A stretch of 64,000 nt of DNA from HKCCE3408 sp039191215 (GTDB lineage Bacteria > Pseudomonadota > Alphaproteobacteria > Rhodobacterales > Rhodobacteraceae). Location of the stretch: NCBI GenBank assembly GCA_039191215.1, contig JBCCXT010000006.1, positions 35,845-99,844 on the forward strand, given 5' to 3'. Shown piece after piece: positions 16,940 through 25,724 of this stretch. The position numbers and the translations under genes were made by a program. Under the pieces are notes generated by a model that saw only the letters and a program-made list of their open reading frames with translations, did no database searches and was not told the origin of the DNA. Position 1 is the stretch's first letter. Every line of letters begins with the position of its first letter.

Positions 16940-17597
16940 TTTTCCTGACCTTGAGGCACAGATGGATGCGCTGATTGCAACGGCGCGCAGATGCTTTGAT
17001 CTGGGCTTGCAGACAAATGCGGGCGGCAACTTGTCGGTGCGGCTGGAAAGCCGGGACGCGATTGTCATCAAACCGTCCGGCGTGGGGTTTGCGGAATGCG
17101 CGCGCGACAATCTGCAGGTTGTCGACCTCGACGGCACCATCTTGACCTCCGCGCCCGGGCTAAAGCCCTCAAAAGACTTGGATTTCCACCTCGACCTTTA
17201 CCGGATCCGCGATGACATTAACGCGATTGTGCATTGCCATTCGCCCTGGGCCACCGGCTATGCCAGCGCGGGCATAGAGATCCCGTGTCTCACCGTTCAA
17301 ACCATTGAAAAAATTGGGAGAATGCCACTGATCCCGCTGTCGCAAAATGGCGGGCCGCAGACCGAGATTGAGATCAGCCCGGTCTTCCAAAACGCCGCCA
17401 TCCGCGCCGCTGTGCTGGCCAATCACGGCACAATCGGTGTCGGCAAAACCCTGATGGCGGCCCAGTATCTGGCTGAAATCATAGAAGAAACCGCCCATAT
17501 CGCCTATGTCCGCGATACGTTGATGGCAGCCCATGGAAAAACCGCCGCCGACCTGCCAAGCTATGGCACGGCGGCCGATGCACGCGCCGCGGTTTGA
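16932..17597 (+). CDS. Class II aldolase/adducin family protein (short form)
   Basis: 221 residues, standard length for L-fuculose/L-ribulose-phosphate type enzymes. Markers: NAGGNLSVR near residue 30, KPSG, the zinc histidines in HCHS and the third in ANHG. Where fuculose-phosphate aldolase has the catalytic Glu (SSE before x-x-F-H) this protein has SKD before LDFH, so the base may be Asp. That could mean an epimerase, decarboxylase or changed aldol specificity rather than a standard aldolase. It overlaps the Tm-1-like gene and is the last gene of the transporter operon. It is distinct from the long aldolase at 7792-8766, with which it shares only the fold motifs. Confidence 0.85.
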   Translation: MRDFPDLEAQMDALIATARRCFDLGLQTNAGGNLSVRLESRDAIVIKPSGVGFAECARDNLQVVDLDGTILTSAPGLKPSKDLDFHLDLYRIRDDINAIVHCHSPWATGYASAGIEIPCLTVQTIEKIGRMPLIPLSQNGGPQTEIEISPVFQNAAIRAAVLANHGTIGVGKTLMAAQYLAEIIEETAHIAYVRDTLMAAHGKTAADLPSYGTAADARAAV

Positions 17598-17653
17598 GCC
17601 GAAATTGCCCGTATAGAACCGGTATATCCAACAGCGGCATCGCCAAAGATGCG

Positions 17654-19084
17654 CTAGCCCTGGCGCAGCACCTGTTTTTGCACCTTGCCCATCGCGTTGC
17701 GCGGCAGCTCTGCCAGGATGCGCACCTGGCGCGGGATTTTGAACCGGGCGAGCGTGCCGTCAAGCGCCGAGATGATCGTCTCAGCCGACAGGTCTGTGCC
17801 GGGCGCCAAAACCACAGCCGCCGCGACCGCTTCGCCCAAATCCGGATGTGGCACGCCGAAGACCGCGCTTTCGGCGACACCAGGCAGCGCGTCGATCACC
17901 GTCTCAACCTCTTTGGGGTAGATGTTGAACCCGCCCGAGATCACCAGGTCCTTGGCCCGGCCGACAATCGACAGATACCCCTGATCGTCGATCTGCCCGA
18001 GATCGCCGGTGATGAACCAACCATCCGGCGTGAAGCTTTCGGCGGTTTTGTCGCGGTTGCGCCAATAGCCCGGCGTGACATTCGGGCCGCGCACTTCGAT
18101 CCCGCCGATGCCCTGAGCATCCGGCGCGCTCAGCCGAAGCGCCACACCGGGCAGCGGGTGGCCGACCGTGCCCGCGATACGCTTGCCGTCATAAGGGTTC
18201 GAGGTGATCATGTTGGTCTCGGTCATGCCGTAGCGCTCTAGGATCGCGTGGCCGGTCTGTTGCGCGAACCGGGCATGGGTTTCAGCCAGCAGCGGCGAGG
18301 ATCCCGACACAATCAACCGCATATGCGCCATGCTCTGTCGGGTGAATCGGGGATCGTCCAGCATTCTTGTATAAAAGGTCGGCACCCCCATCATGGCCGT
18401 GGCGGCGGGCAAAGACGCCGCCATCCGGTCGAGATCAAAGCCCGGCAAAAGGCAAATCGATGCGCCGGCCAGCAGCGCCGTATTGGTCGCAACAAAAAGG
18501 CCGTGGGTGTGAAAGATCGGCAAGGCATGCAACAGGCAATCATCGGCGGTGAAACGCCAAAGTTCGGTCAGCACGATGGCGTTCGACAGGAGGTTTTCAT
18601 GGGTCAGCATCGCGCCTTTTGAGCGCCCGGTTGTCCCGGAAGTATAAAGGATCGCCGCCAGATCATCGGGTTGGCGCGGAACCGGTGCGGCTGCGGGCCC
18701 GGGCCGCAAAAGATCACCCGGCGATACAAGCGGCACGCCGCCCCGAGCATCGGCATCGGGCGCATCCAGGATCAAAAGTGCCGGTGCCGCATCGCCGAGG
18801 AAATAGTCAAGTTCTGCTGCGGTATAGGCTGTGTTCAGTGGCACAAACACCGCCCCCGCAGCGACGCTGGCGAGATAGAGCACAAGACCGGCGGGCGATT
18901 TGGCGATTTGGCACATCACCCGGTCGCCCGGCTCCACGCCACGGCGCATCAGCTCTGCGGCCGCTTGCGCCACCCTGCCGCGCAAACCGTCATAGCTGAG
19001 CGCCTGTCCGCCAAGCGCTGTCAGAAAGGGTGCATCACCGGGCTGGTGGTCGATTAAAGCGGTGATGAGTGTATTGGCCGCCAT
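17654..19084 (-). CDS. matB: Malonyl-CoA synthetase (MatB-like AMP-forming ligase)
   Basis: 476 residues of the acyl-CoA synthetase superfamily. The core has YTSGTTGRSKG near residue 160, LPIFHTHGLF, the ERYGMTETNM motif and GWFITGDLG; the C-terminal lysine lies in NAMGKVQK. HTHGLF together with the TETNM-x-x-SNPYDG stretch is characteristic of malonyl-CoA synthetases, which turn malonate plus CoA and ATP into malonyl-CoA. I chose ATG 19084 because the conserved fold begins right after it; the open frame runs further upstream to 19459 but that part has no family resemblance and spans the operator region. It converges on the aldolase gene and has a GTATAC site about 100 bases before its start. 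Confidence 0.85.
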   Translation of the reverse strand: MAANTLITALIDHQPGDAPFLTALGGQALSYDGLRGRVAQAAAELMRRGVEPGDRVMCQIAKSPAGLVLYLASVAAGAVFVPLNTAYTAAELDYFLGDAAPALLILDAPDADARGGVPLVSPGDLLRPGPAAAPVPRQPDDLAAILYTSGTTGRSKGAMLTHENLLSNAIVLTELWRFTADDCLLHALPIFHTHGLFVATNTALLAGASICLLPGFDLDRMAASLPAATAMMGVPTFYTRMLDDPRFTRQSMAHMRLIVSGSSPLLAETHARFAQQTGHAILERYGMTETNMITSNPYDGKRIAGTVGHPLPGVALRLSAPDAQGIGGIEVRGPNVTPGYWRNRDKTAESFTPDGWFITGDLGQIDDQGYLSIVGRAKDLVISGGFNIYPKEVETVIDALPGVAESAVFGVPHPDLGEAVAAAVVLAPGTDLSAETIISALDGTLARFKIPRQVRILAELPRNAMGKVQKQVLRQG

Positions 19085-19181
19085 GCCTGCTCGGGTCCCG
19101 TCGCGCAAGGAACGCAAAAGAGAAACAATCGGCCGCCACGGGCCTAAATGGCCGCGAAGCCGCCGCTTTTTCCCCTTAATG

Positions 19182-19195
19182 TTTCGTATACAATT
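19182..19195. promoter_or_regulatory. Probable GntR operator 3
   Basis: TTTCGTATACAATT carries the same GTATAC core as the sites at 10576 and 11349. It lies in the 205-base gap between the divergent malonyl-CoA synthetase (start 19084) and the DUF11 gene (start 19290). The nearer target is the synthetase. The rest of the gap shows no other clear signal apart from a G-rich ribosome site before 19290. Confidence 0.5.
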
Positions 19196-19289
19196 CGGCA
19201 ACCATCCTGTTAAAACAGGGAAACTGTGCGCGAAATCCACGGCGTTTAACGACTGGGAAAAGCAAAACTGACGCATACGGGGGCTCGGT

Positions 19290-22200
19290 ATGGACTTGTC
19301 GAACAGATTCGGCTGGCGCAATCCAATTGCGGCGTCGCTACGCTTCTTGGCGCTTTGCCTGATGGTCGCGTTCTCGGCAGTCGCGGCCTCGGCCCAGCCG
19401 GTCGATTGGTTGGTCAATATCGACGATGCCGGGTTCGATCCGTCGCCTTCAGGTGGCACAATCGACTATGTAATTGAGGTTACCAATAATGGCCCGAACA
19501 CGGCCGGGCCGACCCAGCTGCGCTTCACCGTGCCGCCGACAACCGCGCTGAGCGGGACAATCGATGGCGCGGGAATTGCCATTACGGGCTGTACGCCCAA
19601 TCCGGCCACGGCAGGCCAGGAGGTCGTCTGTGACGTGCCAACGCTGGCAATTGACGAAACGGCCAGTTTCACCGCGCAGATCGACACAAGTGCCGCAACG
19701 GTCGTGGAACTGACCGCAAGTGTCGATGATGACGGCAATGATACAAGCCTGACCAACAACACGCTGACCGAGCAGACGACAATCACGGCCGGTGCCGATC
19801 TGGGCATCGATCTGGTTTTGCCTGCCACGGCGCCGGCGGGCTCTCGCATTCCGATCACGGCGACGGTGCAAAATTTTGGGCCGAATACGGCTGATGCGTA
19901 CCAGGTCCAATTCCCGGTGCCGCCGGGACTTGTGGACTTCACGCTGCCCGCCGGATGTAGTTTGGCCGGTGGTACGATCACCTGCAATGTCACAACCGAT
20001 CTGACGGTTGGCCCAACAGTGGTGTTTAATTTCGAAGCGCAGGTGGGCGTGTCATCGACGTCAGACATCACCGCGACGGCCAGCGTCGGTGGCGGCACGC
20101 CGCCTGATCCGAATGCGGCCAACAACGCCTCAACCGACACGATGCTGGTCACCGCAGGTACCGATCTGGAAGTGTCGATCGCGCGCAATACCGGGGCCAA
20201 TGTGCTGGCGGGCGAAGAGGTCGATTTCACCATTTCGTCGTCATATACCGGCGATGAGCCGTCCAATATTGAGATCACCCATACGGTTCCGTCGGAATTT
20301 ACCATCGACACCATCAGCGCGCCGGGATGGACGATTGCCCAGGTCGGCAATCAGCTGACCTTCACACGCGCGAATGGCGCGGGCGCGGGGGCTGATATCG
20401 ATCTGGGTGCTATCTTGATCGAGACGACGGCGACAACGCCGGGCACGGCGGTCAGCAGCGTCGCCATCTCATCGACCGGCGCGCCGGAGCAGAACCTGGC
20501 CAATAACAGCGACAGCGTCACCACAACCGTCGCCGCGGCGGTGGTGGATTTGGAGGCCCGTAAGACCGGTCCGAACCCGCCGGTCGTCGTTGTCGGCAAT
20601 CCGTATACGTTCCGCCTGCGCACCGAAAATGTCGGCAATGCGGATTTCTTTGGCACGATTGTGATGACCGATACGCTGCCTGCGGGTCTGACGCTCGATT
20701 CCATCGGTGAAAACGGGTGGAGCTGCGCGCCCGTGCCGGCCGCGGCCTTGCCGCTTGCCGGGCCTGCAACGATCGAATGTACGCTCGTCTATACCGCCGG
20801 TGCACCGCTCGAGGCCGGTGACAGGACGCGTGTCGTCGAGCTCAACACAACCGTCACGGCGGCCGGCACGATCACCAACATCGCCGCCACGGCCTCGCCT
20901 GATGCCAACATCCCCGACACCAACCCGGCCAATGACACAGACGATGATGTCGTCACTGCCACGCCGCCGGGCGCCTCCGCTGACATCACGGTCAACAAGA
21001 CGCCCGCGCTTGACCCGCTGGTCGCGGGGTCTGTGCAGACTTACACGCTTGAAGTGGTCAATCTGGGTCCGGCCCAGGCGCTGAGTGTCGAGCTGACGGA
21101 CACCTTCCTGGCGCTGGCCAATTCCAGTGATAGCGGTGCCGATGCAGGCTATTTGGGTGAGACGATCACGGCTGGTCCGAACGCCACCGGTCTGGTCTGC
21201 AGCTCGGTCGCAGCGGGCGCGCAATCGCGCACGCTGTCCTGCGATATCGCCACGCTTGATCCGTGCACACCCGGCACGGCTGGTTCGGCCACCGCCTGCC
21301 CGATCATTGAGGTCCAGGTCCGACACGGCACCGATGCCGGGACGATCAACAACACCGCCGAGGTGATCTCGGACGTGACCGCTGACCCCGATCTGACAAA
21401 CAATGAGGGCTCATCGAGCTTCACCCAGACCCCGCTTGTCGACATCACGGTCGAAAAGACGGTCAGCGCCGATCCGATCCCGGCGGGCCAGGACGTGACC
21501 TTTGTGATCGCGGCCAGTGTCGTCGATGACGGCCTGTCGGATGCCGACAACGTCACCATCACCGATACGCTGCCCCAAGGCGTGCGCTTCATCTCAGCCA
21601 CGCCCGTTTCGGGCAGTTGCACCACGACACCCAATGCCGGTGACATCATCACAGCGGCAAATGATCAGGTGGTCTGCAATCTTGGCACAATTCCCAATGG
21701 CGCGCAGCGCACCGTCGCCATCGTGGTGGAGGCGACAAACGCCCAGATCGGCAGCGCGATCACCAACAATGTCGCGGTCACCACAACCACACCGGAAAAC
21801 GATGTCGAGCCCAACACGGCCGCGGTTTCGACCAATATCGTCGGCCCAGATACCGACTTGATCATCAACAAAGATGACAGTGTCGATCCGCTCGTGGTTG
21901 GCACCGATACGGTCTACACGATCACGGTGACCAATGCGGGCCCGTCTTCATCGGAAGACATTGTCGTCACCGATACATTGCCGCCGACAAATGTCAGTTT
22001 TCAAAGCGTCATCATTCCCAATGCCGCGACCAATGGCGGGGTCTGTACGACCATTCCGCCGGCCAATTCCTTCGGCCAGACGCTGGTCTGCGAATTCCCG
22101 TTCCTGGCCGCGGGCGACAGCGTCACGGTTGAGGTGACAGGCCGCGGCGATGTCGCCGGAGACGTGTTCAACAGCGTCTCGGTCTCCTCGTTCGAGATCT

Positions 22201-25200
22201 TGAATGGCTTTGACCGCCTGGCAGCCAACAACCAGACCGATGAGATCACAACCGTGCGCGTCGGCTCCGACATCTCGCTGCCGACAAAAACACCGTCGAG
22301 CGCGTCGGTCGCGGTGGGCGAGGATTTCACCTTCGACGTGACGGTTGTTGTCGGCGCAACAACCGGCCCGGCCGAAAACGTGGTGGTGACGGACAACCTG
22401 CCGACAAACATGGTGCTGACCGGCACGCCGACGACACCGTTTCTGGCCAGCGCGTGCACGGGCGGGGCCGGTGACACAAGTTTCGTTTGCAACCTCGGCA
22501 CCGTGCCGACAAACACCACGCTGACAATTTCGGTGCCGGTCGAGGTTGTGGCCACGACCACGTCGCCCGAGGTTTTCACCAACACCGCCACCGTCACAAC
22601 CACCTCGCTTGACAGCGACCCGACGGATAATTCGGCCAGCGGTTCGGTCACGGTGGGCACCACGGCGGGGACCTCGTCGATTGCCGGGACGGTATTTCGC
22701 GATTTTGTCGATGACGCGGTCCTTAATGGCAACGATACCGGGATTGCCGGGCTGAGCATGACATTGACCGGCACGGCAGCCAGCGACGGCACACCGATCA
22801 CCCGCAATGTCGTGACCGATGCCAATGGCGATTACCTGTTCGATAATCTGCCCGAGGGCACCTATACCGTGACCCGCGATGTGCCTGCGGAACCCGCGCT
22901 GAGTGACGGGACCAATACGGTGGGCTCTGAAGGTGGTGTCCTATCGGGTGCGACGGCGATCACAACGATACCCTTGCCCGATGCAACCGATGCGGTCGAT
23001 TACGATTTCGCGCTGATCCCGCAAGCCGCGATCGGTCTGTCGAAGATCCTGTCGAGCCAGACCACGGCGGTCGACGGGTCTTTCATCGCAACCTTCGATC
23101 TGGTGGTCGAAAATCTCAGCCTGGAAGAATTGATCAATATCTCGGTCACCGATCCGCTGGCCGGAGGCTCACCGCTTTTTGGCACGCTTGTCACACCGGG
23201 TGATCCGGTCAATGACGCGCTGGCCGACGGCACCTACGCAATTGTCGCGGCACCCACGGGAAGCTGTGCGGGGCTGAATGCGGGCTTTGACGGGTCCGGT
23301 GACCAGGTATTGGCAACTGGATTTTCGCTCACCACAGGTGCGACTTGCACGGTGAGTTTCCAGATCCGCGTCCAGCCGACCGATCCGCTGCCGCCGACGC
23401 TTGGAAGCGGCGGTGAGTATGAAAACCAGGCCACAACCCAGGGCACAGGTGCGGATTCCGGCCAGACGCCGAGTGATTTGTCCGATGACGGCACGGTCAT
23501 CGACCCAGACGGTGACAACAACGCCAACGAGGCCGGCGAAAACGACCCCACGCCTGTGCCGATCAGCCAGGCGCCAGCAATCGCGCTGGTCAAGACGGCC
23601 GACACGTCGGCGCTGTCGACGCCCGCCGTCGCGGGTGAGGTCATCACCTACAATTTCGCCATCACCAATACCGGCAATGTGACGCTGACCAATGTCACAC
23701 TGGTCGAAAACCTGATCGGTGCGACACTCATTGGCGGCCCAATCCCGAGCCTGACGCCCGGGGCGACCGACAGCACAACCTTCACCGCGACCTATGCGCT
23801 GACACCGGCCGATATCACCGCCGGGCAGGTGATCAACCAGGCCACCACAACCGGCACGCCTCCGACGGGCCCGGACGTCACAGATGACAGCGGCACAACC
23901 ACAACCGACGACATTCCGACCACAACGCTGCTGGCTTCGGGCCCGGGCATCGCGCTGGTCAAGACGGCCGATGCCTCGGCGCTGAGCAATCCGCCGCAGG
24001 TGGGCGATGTGATCAGCTACAGCTTTGAGGTCACCAATCTGGGCAATGTGACGCTCAGCAATGTGACCATCGTCGACAGCTTGCCCGGCGCGGTTGTCAC
24101 CGGCAGCCCCATAGCGAGCCTGGCCCCCGGCGCAGTCGACAGCACGTCGATCACCGCGACATATGCCCTCACGGCCGATGATCTGACGGCGGGTGTGGTC
24201 GACAATATCGCCACCGTGACCGGGGAGCCGCCATCGGGCCCGCCGGTCAACGATATCGACACAGCATCCGTGCCGCTGAACCAATCGCCCGGCATCGATT
24301 TGGTGAAGACGATCACCGACAGCACCGATCTGTTGGATGGCGCAGATGTGGGCGATGTGATCACCTATGGTTTCACGATCACCAATACCGGCAATGTGCC
24401 GCTGCGCAACGTTGTGTTGGATGACGCGCTGGTTGGGGTTGCCGTATCTGGCGGGCCGATTGCGCTGATGAACCCCGCAGCCGTGGGTGACGGAACAGAC
24501 GTCGACAGCACCACCTTCACCGCGACCTACACGCTTGATGCCGCCGATGTGGCCAATGGCGGGCGCGTCACCAATACCGCGACCGCCACCGGGACCTGGG
24601 GGCCGCTGCCGGGTGCCACCGTCTCGGCCAGCAGCAGCGTGACGGCCAGCCCGCCGAATCCCGGCGATGGCCTGGTCATCAGCAAGACAACGCCCGATGA
24701 TGTCGTCCGGCGCGGCACGCTGGTGCCCTATACAATCCGGTTCCAAAACAACAACGCCTTTGCGGTCGGCCCGCTCGACATTGTCGACAACCTGCCCGAC
24801 GGGTTCCTCTATGTCGACGGCACAGCCCAGCTTGACGGCGTGGATTTCCCGGTCACGGTCAGCGGCAACACCGTGACATTCGCCGGCGTCACCGTGCCTG
24901 CCGCGACAGAGGTGGTGGCCACGCTGACCGCGCGTATTCTCAACGGCACCAATCCCGGCGAATACACCAACCGTGCACTGGCGCTCGACCCGTTGTTCGG
25001 CGTCGTCGCGGGGCCTGCAACCGCCACGGTGCGCATCCTGCCCGAGGCGGTTTTTGACTGCGGCGATGTTGTTGGCCGGGTCTTTGATGACCTCGACGGC
25101 GATGGTTACCAGGACAGTTTTGAGCCAGGCGTGAACCCGCCCGAGATCTCAGATCAGACGTATTACGGCGCCAAGGTCGAGGATGAGCCCCTGCCCGAGC

Positions 25201-25724
25201 CGACCGAGGAGCGTGGCCTGCCCGGCGTGCGGTTGCACACGTTGGACGGGCTGATCATCACGACGGATGAAAACGGCCTCTTCAGCGTGCCTTGCGCGGC
25301 GCTACCCGCGGATGCGGGATCGAACTTCCTGCTCAGCCTTGATACGCGCAGCCTGCCCGCGGGCTTTGAGATGACAACGGAAAACCCGCGCGTCATGCGC
25401 CTGACCCCTGGCATGCTAACGGAGATGAATTTCGGCGCGCGGCTGGCCCGCGTCGTCCGGGTTGATCTGTCTGATCACGCGTTCACCAGCCACGGCGCGC
25501 TTGATCCGGGCCTGGAACAGGGCCTGGGCGCCCTGATCGCGCATCTGCGCGACACCCCCAGCAATGTCGCGCTGATCTACCACGTCCCAGCTGATGCCGG
25601 CCCAGATGTCGTGGCCGCAGCGCGGGCCCGGATGGACCTGGTCGAGGCTGAGATCGGGCGACAATGGTCAGAGGTGGGCCGCGGCCGGCTTGGTATCAGC
25701 CAAGCCATCGCGCGGGCGGAGTAA
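19290..25724 (+). CDS. Giant DUF11-repeat surface protein with SdrD_B-like and OmpA-like ends
   Basis: 2144 residues. An N-terminal signal peptide (hydrophobic core near residues 15-35, likely cut after ASA) is followed by about 13 immunoglobulin-like DUF11/CARDB repeats of 100-130 residues. Each opens with a strand such as IALVKTADTSAL or ITVEKTVSADP and contains an ITNTGN- or VTNxGP-like turn and a later NTA- or NNA-like step. One SdrD_B-like module (GTVFRDFVDDAVLNGND) breaks the series near residue 1130 and a second (GRVFDDLDGDGYQD) follows the last repeat. The final 90 residues resemble a divergent OmpA domain, which would bind peptidoglycan. It is Ala, Thr, Asp rich and nearly Lys-free. 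The stop overlaps the beta-barrel gene start (TAATG). The pair is probably an envelope-anchored surface fibre and its outer-membrane partner (inference). Confidence 0.85.
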   Translation: MDLSNRFGWRNPIAASLRFLALCLMVAFSAVAASAQPVDWLVNIDDAGFDPSPSGGTIDYVIEVTNNGPNTAGPTQLRFTVPPTTALSGTIDGAGIAITGCTPNPATAGQEVVCDVPTLAIDETASFTAQIDTSAATVVELTASVDDDGNDTSLTNNTLTEQTTITAGADLGIDLVLPATAPAGSRIPITATVQNFGPNTADAYQVQFPVPPGLVDFTLPAGCSLAGGTITCNVTTDLTVGPTVVFNFEAQVGVSSTSDITATASVGGGTPPDPNAANNASTDTMLVTAGTDLEVSIARNTGANVLAGEEVDFTISSSYTGDEPSNIEITHTVPSEFTIDTISAPGWTIAQVGNQLTFTRANGAGAGADIDLGAILIETTATTPGTAVSSVAISSTGAPEQNLANNSDSVTTTVAAAVVDLEARKTGPNPPVVVVGNPYTFRLRTENVGNADFFGTIVMTDTLPAGLTLDSIGENGWSCAPVPAAALPLAGPATIECTLVYTAGAPLEAGDRTRVVELNTTVTAAGTITNIAATASPDANIPDTNPANDTDDDVVTATPPGASADITVNKTPALDPLVAGSVQTYTLEVVNLGPAQALSVELTDTFLALANSSDSGADAGYLGETITAGPNATGLVCSSVAAGAQSRTLSCDIATLDPCTPGTAGSATACPIIEVQVRHGTDAGTINNTAEVISDVTADPDLTNNEGSSSFTQTPLVDITVEKTVSADPIPAGQDVTFVIAASVVDDGLSDADNVTITDTLPQGVRFISATPVSGSCTTTPNAGDIITAANDQVVCNLGTIPNGAQRTVAIVVEATNAQIGSAITNNVAVTTTTPENDVEPNTAAVSTNIVGPDTDLIINKDDSVDPLVVGTDTVYTITVTNAGPSSSEDIVVTDTLPPTNVSFQSVIIPNAATNGGVCTTIPPANSFGQTLVCEFPFLAAGDSVTVEVTGRGDVAGDVFNSVSVSSFEILNGFDRLAANNQTDEITTVRVGSDISLPTKTPSSASVAVGEDFTFDVTVVVGATTGPAENVVVTDNLPTNMVLTGTPTTPFLASACTGGAGDTSFVCNLGTVPTNTTLTISVPVEVVATTTSPEVFTNTATVTTTSLDSDPTDNSASGSVTVGTTAGTSSIAGTVFRDFVDDAVLNGNDTGIAGLSMTLTGTAASDGTPITRNVVTDANGDYLFDNLPEGTYTVTRDVPAEPALSDGTNTVGSEGGVLSGATAITTIPLPDATDAVDYDFALIPQAAIGLSKILSSQTTAVDGSFIATFDLVVENLSLEELINISVTDPLAGGSPLFGTLVTPGDPVNDALADGTYAIVAAPTGSCAGLNAGFDGSGDQVLATGFSLTTGATCTVSFQIRVQPTDPLPPTLGSGGEYENQATTQGTGADSGQTPSDLSDDGTVIDPDGDNNANEAGENDPTPVPISQAPAIALVKTADTSALSTPAVAGEVITYNFAITNTGNVTLTNVTLVENLIGATLIGGPIPSLTPGATDSTTFTATYALTPADITAGQVINQATTTGTPPTGPDVTDDSGTTTTDDIPTTTLLASGPGIALVKTADASALSNPPQVGDVISYSFEVTNLGNVTLSNVTIVDSLPGAVVTGSPIASLAPGAVDSTSITATYALTADDLTAGVVDNIATVTGEPPSGPPVNDIDTASVPLNQSPGIDLVKTITDSTDLLDGADVGDVITYGFTITNTGNVPLRNVVLDDALVGVAVSGGPIALMNPAAVGDGTDVDSTTFTATYTLDAADVANGGRVTNTATATGTWGPLPGATVSASSSVTASPPNPGDGLVISKTTPDDVVRRGTLVPYTIRFQNNNAFAVGPLDIVDNLPDGFLYVDGTAQLDGVDFPVTVSGNTVTFAGVTVPAATEVVATLTARILNGTNPGEYTNRALALDPLFGVVAGPATATVRILPEAVFDCGDVVGRVFDDLDGDGYQDSFEPGVNPPEISDQTYYGAKVEDEPLPEPTEERGLPGVRLHTLDGLIITTDENGLFSVPCAALPADAGSNFLLSLDTRSLPAGFEMTTENPRVMRLTPGMLTEMNFGARLARVVRVDLSDHAFTSHGALDPGLEQGLGALIAHLRDTPSNVALIYHVPADAGPDVVAAARARMDLVEAEIGRQWSEVGRGRLGISQAIARAE

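Noticed and set aside
23169..24746. 525-residue minus-strand frame opposite the DUF11 gene
   Set aside because: Arises from repeated codons of the DUF11 modules; no family pattern or ribosome site.
19290..25724. Regular repeats that could suggest a CRISPR or satellite array
   Set aside because: The period is about 300-400 bases, identity is modest, and the repeats are protein modules in one open frame.
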